Positions 1 through 7,785 of a stretch of 9,145 nt of DNA are shown in pieces. How positions within the stretch are numbered: position 1 is the first letter of the stretch; the number at the start of each line of letters is the position of its first letter. Source of the DNA: DASZMJ01 sp035551935 (GTDB taxonomy: Bacteria; Planctomycetota; Planctomycetia; Isosphaerales; Isosphaeraceae). The stretch is taken from positions 1 to 9,145 of the forward strand of contig DASZMJ010000305.1 in assembly GCA_035551935.1 (NCBI GenBank), given 5' to 3'. Under the pieces are notes generated by a model. That model did not search any database. It was given only the letters and a program-made list of their open reading frames with translations, and was not told where the DNA came from. The position numbers were made by a program, and so were the translations under genes.

Positions 1-1764
1 GGGGTCGCGGCCGCCCCGAAGCTGCGCGAGCGGCTCGCCCGCGAGCAGGACGGCGAGGCGTTGACGACCCTCGCGGAGGCCCTCGGCGACCTCGGCGACA
101 GGGCCGCGACGACCGCCCTCGCGACCCTGGCCCGCACCGACGGCAAGGCCCTGACGGCGCGGACTGCGGCGCTCGACGCCCTGGCGAAACTGCCGACGCG
201 CGAGGCGCAGAACGCCCGCATGCAGGTCGCCTTCGACACCAAGGCCCCGCCGGCGCTCGCCGCGCGGGCGTTGCTCCCGCTGGCCCAGGTCGGGGCCGTG
301 CCCGCGGTCAACCTGGCCGGCTTCCTCGATCGGCCCGAGCCCGCCGTGCGCGTCGCGGCGCTCCAGGGTCTGGCCCTGCGACCGGTCGGGGCGACCGAGT
401 TCGTCCGGTCGAAGGTCGTCGCCCGCCTCGACGACCCCTCCGAAGCCGTCCGCCGCGCCGCGATCGTGGCCACGGCCCACCTCCAGGCCCGCGCCGCCGT
501 GCCGAAGCTGCTCGCCCTCGCCGAGAAGTCGCAGCACCGGACCGAGGCGACGCTCGCGCTGGCCGTCCTGCCCGACCCGAGGGCGATCCCGATCTTCGTC
601 GCGGCCCTGGCCGACCCGAACCCCGACCTCCGCTACGCCGCGCAGGTCGCCCTGACCCCGCTCCGCGACCGCGCCGCCGGCCCGATCGAGGAGGCCGCGA
701 AGGCCGGCAAGTTGACCGGCCCGGCGGCGTTGGCGGCCGAGCGGGTCCTGGCGACGTTCCGGCCCGTCACGTCATGGAAGGTCATCGGCCCGTTCCCGCG
801 CACGACCGCGAAGGTCTTCCTCGGCGAGTCGTCGATCGACTTCGCCGCCAGATACCCCGGCGCCGAGGGGCGGCCGATCGCCTGGCACGAGACGCAAGGC
901 GACCCCCGCAACGGCCGCGTCGTGCTCGACGCCTTCAAAGGTGGGCGGGGCGACAAGGGCGGCTTCGGCTACGACCTCAATGGCTCGCCCGACCTCTGCG
1001 CCTTCGGGTTCGCCGAGATCGAGTCCGATCGCGACCGACCGGCGTTGCTCCTCGTCGGGTCAAGCGGGACGTTCACGGTCGAGCTGAACGGGACGATCGT
1101 CCACCACGTCCAGGCCGGCGCCGGCCGGCGGTTCACGCCCGACTCGGACCTCGTCCGCGTGTCGCTCCAGGCGGGCAAGAACCGGCTGCTCGTCCAGTCC
1201 CGCCAGGGCATCGGCGTCTGGTCCTTCGGCGTGCAGGTCTCCGGGCCGTCGTCGGTCGTCCTCGCCGGTACGTCGGGGCCGTCGAAGCGGGAGATGCTGC
1301 GCACTTACGCGATGACGCACGACGGCGACCCCGCGAAGGGCGCGGCGATCTTCCTCGACCCGAGGGGGGTCGGCTGCGTGAAGTGCCACGCCGCCGCCGG
1401 CCGGGGGTCGGCGACGGTCGGCCCGGACCTGACCGGCCTGGCGTCGAAATATGATAAATCGGAGATGATCCGGTCCGTCCTCGAACCCTCGGCGCGGCTG
1501 GCGACCGGGTATCAGCCCGTGGTCGTCGCCCTGGCCGACGGCCGCGTCCTCAACGGCCTGGTCCGGGCCGAGACCGGCTCGCACCTGGAGATCGTCGACG
1601 CCGACGCGCGGGTCGTGCACATCCCGAAGGACGACGTCGTCGAGCGGCGGACCGGCGACGTGTCGTTGATGCCCGCCGGGGTCGCCGAAACGCTCGAGGC
1701 GGGGCAGTTTGCCGACCTGATCGCGTTCCTCGCGTCCTTGAAGGGAGGGTCGAAAACCAGGTAG
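1..1764 (+). CDS. PVC-type HEAT-repeat protein with C-terminal c-type heme domain (5' end outside window)
   Basis: The frame is open from base 1, so the N-terminus is missing; TTG at 61 is the first start-like codon in the window but is not a credible true start. Numbering codons from base 1, residues about 1-250 are Ala/Leu-rich helical repeats of HEAT/PBS-lyase type (for example DDPSEAVRRAA and DPNPDLRYAA). Residues about 257-415 form a beta-rich jelly-roll-like module from SWKVIGPFP to WSFGVQVSG. Residues about 440-580 form a cytochrome c domain with heme motif CVKCH (459-463, bases 1375-1389), then GPDLTGLASKY and SLMPAG, whose Met is a candidate axial ligand. This matches the Planctomycetes/Verrucomicrobia putative heme-binding C-terminal family (TIGR02603-like). 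Such proteins are thought to act in periplasmic electron transfer, often fused to sugar-oxidising domains; the N-terminal catalytic part, if any, is not visible. It ends 71 bp before the sigma factor gene. Confidence 0.9.
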   Translation, partial: GVAAAPKLRERLAREQDGEALTTLAEALGDLGDRAATTALATLARTDGKALTARTAALDALAKLPTREAQNARMQVAFDTKAPPALAARALLPLAQVGAVPAVNLAGFLDRPEPAVRVAALQGLALRPVGATEFVRSKVVARLDDPSEAVRRAAIVATAHLQARAAVPKLLALAEKSQHRTEATLALAVLPDPRAIPIFVAALADPNPDLRYAAQVALTPLRDRAAGPIEEAAKAGKLTGPAALAAERVLATFRPVTSWKVIGPFPRTTAKVFLGESSIDFAARYPGAEGRPIAWHETQGDPRNGRVVLDAFKGGRGDKGGFGYDLNGSPDLCAFGFAEIESDRDRPALLLVGSSGTFTVELNGTIVHHVQAGAGRRFTPDSDLVRVSLQAGKNRLLVQSRQGIGVWSFGVQVSGPSSVVLAGTSGPSKREMLRTYAMTHDGDPAKGAAIFLDPRGVGCVKCHAAAGRGSATVGPDLTGLASKYDKSEMIRSVLEPSARLATGYQPVVVALADGRVLNGLVRAETGSHLEIVDADARVVHIPKDDVVERRTGDVSLMPAGVAETLEAGQFADLIAFLASLKGGSKTR

Positions 1765-1835
1765 CCGAGTCGGCGACCGGCGTACAATGTCCCCCGCCGG
1801 AGCCACCGCCTCCCCACTACGCGCGGGCCTGACCC

Positions 1836-2408
1836 ATGGCCGAGGATCGAGCGACCGACCCCGAGCGCTGGGTGGAGCGGCACGGCGACGCGATGTTCCG
1901 CTTCGCGATGGCGCGGCTCCGCGACCCGTCGGCCGCCGAGGAGGTCGTCCAGGAAACATTAATGGATGCTTTAAAAATGATGGCGCGTGGAGGCTTCGCC
2001 GGGCGGTCGTCGGAGCGGACGTGGCTGATCGGTATCCTGCGGCACAAGGTGGTCGACCACCTCCGCCGGGCCCGGCGGGAGGCCCCCTCTGGGGACGCGG
2101 CGGACCTGGAGCGGGTCGAGTCGGAGTCGTTCGACCGCCGGGGCTTCTGGAGGCGGCGGCCGGCCGGCTGGGGCCCCGACCCGGCCTCGGCCGTCGAGCG
2201 GGACGAGTTCCTCGGCGTCTTCGGCTGTTGCCTCGACGCGATGCCGCCGAGCCTGGCCGAGACGTTCCGGCTCCGCGAGCTCGACGGATTGACGGGCGAA
2301 GAAGTTTGTCAGATTCTCGAGATTACCCCGACGAATCTGTGGGCCCGCCTCCACCGCGCCCGGCTGTCGCTGCGACGTTGCCTGGAAGACCGCTGGTTCC
2401 GGAGTTGA
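1836..2408 (+). CDS. ECF-family RNA polymerase sigma factor
   Basis: This 190-residue protein has the size and two-domain layout of an extracytoplasmic-function sigma factor. Region 2 (about residues 15-82) contains AAEEVVQETLMDALK and SSERTWLIGILRHKVVDHLRR, which bind the core enzyme and the -10 element. A charged, Trp-rich linker follows (about 83-122). Region 4 (about 128-187) contains AMPPSLAETFRLRELDGL, GEEVCQILEITPTNLWARLHRAR and RRCLEDRWF, the helix-turn-helix for the -35 element. ATG at 1836 was chosen because it gives the usual short N-terminus before region 2; no strong ribosome-binding site precedes it. The gene lies 71 bp after the cytochrome gene and 43 bp before the zinc-finger gene, suggesting co-transcription with the latter. 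Two patches of unusually AT-rich codons (1951-1983 and about 2296-2337) fall in the most conserved helices. Its target promoters cannot be told from this window. Confidence 0.93.
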   Translation: MAEDRATDPERWVERHGDAMFRFAMARLRDPSAAEEVVQETLMDALKMMARGGFAGRSSERTWLIGILRHKVVDHLRRARREAPSGDAADLERVESESFDRRGFWRRRPAGWGPDPASAVERDEFLGVFGCCLDAMPPSLAETFRLRELDGLTGEEVCQILEITPTNLWARLHRARLSLRRCLEDRWFRS

Positions 2409-2451
2409 TGTGAACGTCGGCATATTCCCCCCTGTCCCGGTCCCACGCCCC

Positions 2452-2727
2452 ATGACCCGCCTGAAGCAGATCGCGCGGCTCCTGACGATGCCCTGCGAGG
2501 GCTTCGCCCGGCTGGCGTCCGAGTCGCTCGACCGCGACCTGCCGCGGCCGGAGCGCTGGGCGCTGGCCGTCCACCTGGCCTACTGCGTCGCCTGCCGCCG
2601 GTATCGCCGCCAGCTCGCCCTGATCCGCGCCGCCGCCGAGCGGCTCCGGGCCCGGGACGAGGCCGACACCCCGGCCCTCTCGCCCGAGGCCCGCGACCGG
2701 CTCCGGCGGGCCCTCGGGGGCGAGTGA
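2452..2727 (+). CDS. Small zf-HC2-type zinc-finger protein, probable anti-sigma factor
   Basis: This 91-residue soluble protein has a likely zinc site: Cys15 (MPCEG) and H41-x3-C45-x2-C48 (HLAYCVAC). That is the arrangement of the zf-HC2/ZAS anti-sigma domain, which binds cognate ECF sigma factors and can respond to redox stress. A basic helical segment (CRRYRRQLALIRAAAERLRAR) follows, and there is no transmembrane helix, so sensing would be cytoplasmic. The frame is also open from GTG at 2410, giving 14 extra proline-rich residues. ATG at 2452 is preferred because the protein then begins MTRLKQIARLL, resembling planctomycete relatives as I remember them; neither start has a clear Shine-Dalgarno sequence. 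Its position immediately after an ECF sigma gene supports a sigma/anti-sigma pair. An alternative is a sigma-associated zinc-finger protein without true anti-sigma activity. Confidence 0.8.
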   Translation: MTRLKQIARLLTMPCEGFARLASESLDRDLPRPERWALAVHLAYCVACRRYRRQLALIRAAAERLRARDEADTPALSPEARDRLRRALGGE

Positions 2728-2903
2728 ATCACCCCCGGTTTTTCCCGTCAGGAATCGCCGACGGCGCCGACTCACCCTCGCGGCGCCGATCATCCCCGGC
2801 CCTGGGGTCGCCGCGGCACCCCCGGGCCCTGGACCGGCGACCGGCCCGCGCCACGCGGTGCGGTCGTCGTCCGAACATACGTCGACAACTGGAGCGAACG
2901 ACC

Positions 2904-4154
2904 ATGAGCGATCGCAGTGCGCGCGTCGGGTACGGGCTGAGTCGCCGCGGCTTCCTCGGCCTCGGGGCCGGGGCCGCCGCGGGGCTGGTCGGCCTGGGCG
3001 GCATGACTGGCCGGGCCTGGGCCGACGACGACGACGGGTTCGTGTACACCCAGTCGAACGACCCGGCCGGCAACGCCGTCTTCGCCTTCCGACGCCATCG
3101 CGACGGCAGCCTGACCCCCGTGCCCGGCTCCCCGTTCCCGACCGGCGGCACCGGCATCACGCCGACCTTCAACCTCGGGCCTTTCGACTCGGATCAGGAG
3201 ATCATCATCGATCGCCACCGACGCCTCCTCTTCACCGTCAACGGTGGCTCCGACAGCATCGCCGTGTTCCGGATCGACCGCGACGGCTCGCTCGACCCGG
3301 TCGACGGCTCGCCGTTCGACTCGGGCGGGTCAAACCCGGTCAGCGTGGGCCTGGCCGACGAGGTCCTCTGCGTGGTGAACAAGGCCGAGGACCCCGGCCA
3401 CATGGCCGACATGCTGCCCAACTACACGACCTTCCACGTCGGCCGCCGCGGCTGGCTGACCCCCATCCGCGGCTCGACGGTCTCGGTCGACATCGGCTCG
3501 TCGCCGTCGCAGGCCCTCGTCTCGCCGGACCGCAAGCTCCTGTTCGGGGCGGACTTCCTCGGCGGGACCCTGCGGTCGTTCCGCATCCGGCCCGACGGCC
3601 GCCTCGTCGAGGCCGACGCCCAGGGCCTGCCCACCTCCGTCTTCGCCGGCACCGGCGCGCCGCCGCTGCCATTGGGCCTGGCCGTCCACCCGGAGGAGAC
3701 GCTGCTCTACGTCGACTTCGTCACGATCAGTAAGATCGGCGTCTACCGATATCACGGCGACGGCCGGCTCGAGTTCCTCCGCGCCATCCAGGACTCGGGA
3801 ATGGCCCCGTGCTGGATCGTCGTCAACCGAGAGGGCACCCGGGCCTATGCCGGCAACACCGCGGACACGAGCGTGACCGTCTATGACATCGACGACGACC
3901 CGACCACGCCGGTCGAGATCCAGAAGGTCACGCTCGTCGGACCCGGCAACGTGTTCCAGATCGGCCTGGACCCGACGAACCAGTTCCTCTCCGCCATCAC
4001 CCAGCCCGCCGCCGCCGGCCAGCCCGCCACGGCGAACGCGCTCCACGTCCTGAAGGTCGCCGGCGACGGCACGCTCACCGAGGTCGCCACGTCGCCGACC
4101 GTCCTGCCCGTGATGACGATGGGCACGCGGTCGCAGGGGGTCGCATCGATCTGA
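2904..4154 (+). CDS. Tat-exported seven-bladed beta-propeller, lactonase (6-phosphogluconolactonase-like) family
   Basis: This 416-residue protein starts at ATG 2904, with GGAG at 2891-2894 nine bases upstream. The frame is open back to 2724, but that region is G+C-rich linker with no protein-like pattern. The N-terminus is a classic twin-arginine signal: SRRGFLGL (13-20), a Gly/Ala hydrophobic stretch, then AWA-DD with predicted cleavage near 40/41. The rest is a repeating propeller. A recurring strand motif of the form F-R-x-x-x-D-G-x-L-x-P-V occurs near residues 61, 121, 176, 225, 280, 326 and 382, giving seven blades (for example FRRHRDGSLTPVPGSPF and FRIDRDGSLDPVDGSPF). This is the Lactonase (PF10282-like) fold; members hydrolyse sugar lactones or have unknown roles. 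Tat export implies a folded periplasmic enzyme or binding protein, unlike cytoplasmic 6-phosphogluconolactonase. Catalytic residues were not verified, so the activity is inferred from family only. It is convergent with the next gene. Confidence 0.88.
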   Translation: MSDRSARVGYGLSRRGFLGLGAGAAAGLVGLGGMTGRAWADDDDGFVYTQSNDPAGNAVFAFRRHRDGSLTPVPGSPFPTGGTGITPTFNLGPFDSDQEIIIDRHRRLLFTVNGGSDSIAVFRIDRDGSLDPVDGSPFDSGGSNPVSVGLADEVLCVVNKAEDPGHMADMLPNYTTFHVGRRGWLTPIRGSTVSVDIGSSPSQALVSPDRKLLFGADFLGGTLRSFRIRPDGRLVEADAQGLPTSVFAGTGAPPLPLGLAVHPEETLLYVDFVTISKIGVYRYHGDGRLEFLRAIQDSGMAPCWIVVNREGTRAYAGNTADTSVTVYDIDDDPTTPVEIQKVTLVGPGNVFQIGLDPTNQFLSAITQPAAAGQPATANALHVLKVAGDGTLTEVATSPTVLPVMTMGTRSQGVASI

Positions 4155-4172
4155 CCGCGAGGGATGGAGGCG

Positions 4173-4218
4173 GGACGGAGGACCATCGGGTCGGCGATCG
4201 ACCCGAGGTCCTCCGTCC
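4173..4218. terminator. Long hairpin between convergent genes, probable bidirectional terminator
   Basis: Arms GGACGGAGGACC (4173-4184) and GGTCCTCCGTCC (4207-4218) pair perfectly over 12 bp. After a single bulged A at 4185, TCGGGTC (4186-4192) pairs with GACCCGA (4200-4206) over 7 bp, closing a 7-base loop (4193-4199). The hairpin starts 18 bp after the propeller gene stop and lies 11 bp beyond the stop of the opposite-strand cytochrome gene, so it can serve both transcripts. No T-tract follows on either strand, so it is a U-less hairpin rather than a canonical intrinsic terminator. Confidence 0.75.
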
Positions 4219-4229
4219 GTCGGCCGTCG

Positions 4230-7200
4230 TCAGTTGCCGTGTTCCTGGCCGGTGCGGGCGACCGGTGCCCCTTGCTTCAGGTTGGCGAGGTACTCGACGA
4301 GGTCCCGCAGCTCGGCCTTCGAGAGGTGCTTGGCGAGGTCGGCGGGCATGGCCGACTGGCCGCGCTTGCGTTCCTCGATGGTCGACTTCGGGACGTCGAT
4401 GACCTTCCCTTCGGCCGTGATGAGGTGGACGGCCTTGTCGTCCTCGGAGCGGAGCACGCCGGTGATGACCTGGCCGTCGTCGGTCGCCAGCACGACCGTC
4501 TCGAACCCCTGGGCGATCTTCGCGTTGGGGTCGACCATGGATTCGAGGACGTAATCACGCGACTGCTTGGCGCCGATGCCGGTCAGGTCGGGGCCGACCT
4601 CGCCGCCGAAGGGCTCGCCGCGAGGGCCGCGGACCTTGTGGCAGCGCAGGCACGAGACCTCGGCCTTCTGGTTGAAGATCCGCATCCCCCGGCGGGAGTC
4701 GCCTCCCTGGAGCACCTCGCGATAGCGGGCGACCGTGTCTCCCTTCGAACGAGCGGCCTCGAAGCGGGCGAGCCGGTCCTTGACCTCGGGGGCAGCCCGG
4801 CGGGCGGCGGCGTCGAGCAGGTCGAGCTGCATGTCGGCGTCGACCCGGCCGGCCTGGAGCCGGTCGAGCCAGCGGGCGAAGAGGACGTCGGCGGCGGGGT
4901 CGTTGATGGTGGCGATCGTGGCGAAGGCCTTCTGGCGCTCGACCTTCGTGCCCCGGGTCAGGGTCGTCTCGAGGTCGCGGAGGGCCCGCACCGGGTCGAC
5001 CTTGGCGAGCACCCGACGGCCCTCGGAGCGGAAGGTGTCGCTGTCGCTGGCCAGGGCGACGCGGACGGCCTCGGCGAGCCTCGGGTCGTCGTTGGCCTCG
5101 AGGGCCTTGAGCGCCTCGGCCCGCGTCGAGCCGAAGGCCTTGTCGTCGTTGACCAGATCGAGCAAGGCCGGGCCGGCGTCGCGGATGCCCAGGCGTGCCG
5201 AGGCCCGCGCGGCGGCGAGCCGGATGTCGTCCGGGCCGGGACCGAGCAGCGTCCGGAGTGACGGCGTCAGGGCCGCGACCGCGGCCGTCGGGGGCCGGGC
5301 CGGCAAGGGCCGCCAGAGGCCCACGACTCGGTCGCGGCCCGGCGGGTTGCCCCACTCGCCGAGGGCGTCGATGGCCTCGACGCGGGCCGACCGTGGCTCC
5401 TCGCCCCGCAGTGCGAACTCGGCCAGGGCCCGGGCGTTCTCGGGCCGACCGAGCCGGAAGCTGGCATTCAGGGCACGACGGGCCAGCGGGGCCGGCAGGT
5501 TCGGCTTCGCCAGCAGGTCCGCGAGCCGGGGCAACCCGGCCTCGATCGGCACGTCGTTGATGGCGCGGGCCGCTTCGAGGACAATGCCCGGCTCCTTGTC
5601 GTCGAGGAAGCGGGCGACCTCGCCGTCGCGGAGGCGTCGGAGGGCCAGCAGGGCGCCCAGCCGGACCGCCTTGTCGGGGTCCGAGGCCGCGTCTCTCAAG
5701 GCCGCCCGGTCGCCGATGCCGGCCAGGGCCATCACGCCGGCGTGTCGGAGATAGGCGTCCGTGTCGCCGTTCTCGCGGAGCATCGCCAGGACCGGCGCGA
5801 CCGCCCCCGGCCGCGCGAGCTTGCCGAGGGCGATCGCCGCCTGGAACCGGACGCGGGCCGACTCATCCTTGAGGGCCTTGATCAGTCCCTCGGCCGCACC
5901 CGAGTCGCGACGATCGCCGAGGACGCGCGCCGACTGCGCCCGGACCTCGGCGTCGCCGTCGGCCAGGAGGGGCCGGACGGGTACGATCGCCTTCGGATCG
6001 GCTCTCGCGACCTGGCCGAGCCCCCAGACCGCGTGCAGGCGGGCCAGGGTCTCTCCCTTCGAACCGGCGACGCGGGCGAGGGTCGCGACCGCCTCGGGCC
6101 CCTTCGAGGCGAGGGCGAACTGGGCCTCCTGGCGGACGCGCTGGTCGGCATGGGCGAGCAGCTTCGCCAGGTCGTCGAGGGGACGATCGGCCATCCCTTC
6201 GGCGATCAGGCGGTGGACCTCGGCGACGGCGGCATCTTGCTCCTTCGCGGGGTCGGCCACGCGGTAGATGCGGCCCTTGTTCGGCTTGGACCAGCCCTCG
6301 ACCCAGTCGAGGACGTAGAGGGCGCCGTCGGGCCCGAAGTCGACGTCGGTGGCCAGGACGCCCCAGAGGAACTGCTCGGACTCGACGACCTCGAACGACG
6401 CCCCCTTCGGCTTCAATGCCAGCGACCGCACGCCGCTCTGGCCGCTGCCGCCGCGGAAGTCGGCGAGGAAGAAGCGGTGCCGATAGCGGTCGGGCAGGCG
6501 GGTGACGCCGGGGTCGTAGGCCAGGCCCGAGGGCCCGTCGCTGACGTTGATCAAGGGCGGGAGCAGATAGGCCGCCGTGTTCGCCGGCGCGGGGTGCCAG
6601 AGCTTCTCCGAGTTCCACGGCCCTCGGCTGTTCGGGTACTCCAGGGTCTGGTAGCCGATCCGCCAGCCGCTGTCGCCCCCCTCGACCAGGTGGACCCAGC
6701 GGGCGCGGTCGCCGCCGTCGGAGTTGTTGTCACAGGTGAAGAGGTCGCCATATTCGTTGAAGGCCAGTTCTTGCGGGTTGCGGAGGCCGACGGCGACGAT
6801 CTCGAGGTTCGAGCCGTCGGGCTCGCACCGCAGGACGGCGCCGGCGTCGAGGTAGGTGACGTCGCCCTTGTCCTTGGTGCGGACGTTGAGGGCGCGGTCG
6901 CCGACCGTGAAGTAGAGCAGGCCGTCGGGCCCGAACTTCAGGCCGTGGAGGTCGTGGCCGAGGAAGGCGATGTGGACGCCGTAGCCGTGGTGGAGCAGGT
7001 CGCGGACGTCGGCCTTGCCGTCGCCGTTCGTGTCCTTGAGCCGCCAGAGGTCGGGGATGCAGGCGTACCAGACCTCGCCCCGGCGGGCCAGCACCCCGGC
7101 GCCGATGCCGGTGGCGACGGTGTTGAAGCCGTCGGCGAAGACCGTCGCCTTGTCGGCCTTGCCGTCGCCGTCGGCGTCCTCGACGAGCCGGAGCCGGTCG

Positions 7201-7619
7201 TGCTCGACGGCGAAGGCGGCGAACGCCTCGGGCGTCATGTGCCGCCGGAACATCGCCACGCGATCCTCGACCGTCCGGCAGGCGAGGTCCTCGGCGAGCC
7301 AGTCCATGTGCCCCCGGATGTCCTCGACGCCGGCCCCATGGCGGAAGCTCTCGGCGACGAAGACGCGCCCTTTCTCGTCGAACCCGAAGGCGACCGGGTT
7401 GGCCACCAGGGGCTCGGCCGCGAACAGCTCGACCTTCACCCCCTTCGGCCCCTTGAACCGCCCGATCGCCCGCGCCCCTTCCTCCGACGCCCCCGCGACC
7501 GGCGGGTCATAGGCTTTCGCCCCGCCCTGTTGCTTCCCCTCGACCGACGGCGCAACGACTAGAAACGCCACCATCCCGAGCAGGGCGGCCGGCGTGCGAA
7601 CGACGGAGTGACCGGGCAT
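4230..7619 (-). CDS. PVC-type beta-propeller dehydrogenase / HEAT-repeat / cytochrome c protein (complete)
   Basis: This 1129-residue exported protein starts at the ATG whose complement is 7617-7619. The start was chosen because it gives a signal peptide (hydrophobic ALLGMVAFLVVAPSVEG ending near residue 28); a GGAG lies 11 bases upstream. Residues about 57-454 form a propeller domain of the Pirellula-type putative membrane-bound dehydrogenase family (TIGR02604-like), with VAFGFDEKGRVFVAES, GLRNPQELAFNEYGDLF and DVDFGPDGALYVLDWVEGW. It contains two calcium-loop-like motifs, DADGDGKAD (148-156) and DTNGDGKAD (196-204). HEAT repeats fill about 476-936. The C-terminus is a cytochrome c domain with CLRCH (990-994, bases 4652 down to 4638), GPDLTGIGAK and SAMPADL (Met 1091, possible heme ligand). 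The family is linked to periplasmic oxidation of sugars or related substrates; the substrate here is unknown. The frame stays open upstream to 7826, but that extension crosses the insertion-sequence end and is not ancestral coding. Confidence 0.93.
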   Translation of the reverse strand: MPGHSVVRTPAALLGMVAFLVVAPSVEGKQQGGAKAYDPPVAGASEEGARAIGRFKGPKGVKVELFAAEPLVANPVAFGFDEKGRVFVAESFRHGAGVEDIRGHMDWLAEDLACRTVEDRVAMFRRHMTPEAFAAFAVEHDRLRLVEDADGDGKADKATVFADGFNTVATGIGAGVLARRGEVWYACIPDLWRLKDTNGDGKADVRDLLHHGYGVHIAFLGHDLHGLKFGPDGLLYFTVGDRALNVRTKDKGDVTYLDAGAVLRCEPDGSNLEIVAVGLRNPQELAFNEYGDLFTCDNNSDGGDRARWVHLVEGGDSGWRIGYQTLEYPNSRGPWNSEKLWHPAPANTAAYLLPPLINVSDGPSGLAYDPGVTRLPDRYRHRFFLADFRGGSGQSGVRSLALKPKGASFEVVESEQFLWGVLATDVDFGPDGALYVLDWVEGWSKPNKGRIYRVADPAKEQDAAVAEVHRLIAEGMADRPLDDLAKLLAHADQRVRQEAQFALASKGPEAVATLARVAGSKGETLARLHAVWGLGQVARADPKAIVPVRPLLADGDAEVRAQSARVLGDRRDSGAAEGLIKALKDESARVRFQAAIALGKLARPGAVAPVLAMLRENGDTDAYLRHAGVMALAGIGDRAALRDAASDPDKAVRLGALLALRRLRDGEVARFLDDKEPGIVLEAARAINDVPIEAGLPRLADLLAKPNLPAPLARRALNASFRLGRPENARALAEFALRGEEPRSARVEAIDALGEWGNPPGRDRVVGLWRPLPARPPTAAVAALTPSLRTLLGPGPDDIRLAAARASARLGIRDAGPALLDLVNDDKAFGSTRAEALKALEANDDPRLAEAVRVALASDSDTFRSEGRRVLAKVDPVRALRDLETTLTRGTKVERQKAFATIATINDPAADVLFARWLDRLQAGRVDADMQLDLLDAAARRAAPEVKDRLARFEAARSKGDTVARYREVLQGGDSRRGMRIFNQKAEVSCLRCHKVRGPRGEPFGGEVGPDLTGIGAKQSRDYVLESMVDPNAKIAQGFETVVLATDDGQVITGVLRSEDDKAVHLITAEGKVIDVPKSTIEERKRGQSAMPADLAKHLSKAELRDLVEYLANLKQGAPVARTGQEHGN

Positions 7620-7767
7620 GGCGATCGCGGCTCCGGGGCGGGATTCACGGGAGGGAACGGGCGGGAGGATGGTGGTTCCACCCTTTCCAAATAGCCTATC
7701 CCGCCGCCCCAGTCTTCGCAACCTTGGGCCAAGCCGCTGGATCGGTTTGTTCCGGGTACGCATCGGT

Positions 7768-7777
7768 GGTGGTGTCC
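7768..7777 (+). repeat. Left terminal inverted repeat of the IS1-family element
   Basis: GGTGGTGTCC matches the reverse complement of 8993-9002 exactly. Similarity continues inward imperfectly after a one-base gap (left CAAGAT, right TAGAT). The adjoining T at 7767 also matches the other side, so the perfect core may be 11 bp. Confidence 0.8.
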
Positions 7778-7785
7778 CAAGATAG

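Noticed and set aside
1777..1800. Possible small hairpin (CCGGCG/CGCCGG) and TACAAT -10-like element before the sigma gene
   Set aside because: The stem is only 6 bp with a 12-base loop, and no -35 element lies at proper distance; both could arise by chance in this composition.
1060..1959. 299-codon minus-strand frame spanning the end of the first gene and the start of the sigma gene
   Set aside because: Arg/Pro-rich translation with no family pattern, and it overlaps two genes with clear domains on the other strand.
2724..2903. Upstream extension of the propeller protein (60 more residues)
   Set aside because: A Tat signal beginning at 2904 with GGAG at proper spacing defines the start. 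The extension overlaps the zinc-finger gene end and is Arg/Pro-rich; the stretch shows only G+C-rich palindromes such as CGGCGCCG and no clear promoter.
3330..4046. 238-codon minus-strand frame within the propeller gene
   Set aside because: It is the complement of the repeated propeller coding sequence; composition reflects the opposite strand only.
5742..7562. 606-codon open frame on the plus strand, plus another at 4164-5261
   Set aside because: Both are antisense to the well-supported cytochrome gene. Their translations are low-complexity Val/Gly/Asp/Arg-rich sequence without motifs, the normal mirror of high-GC codon bias.
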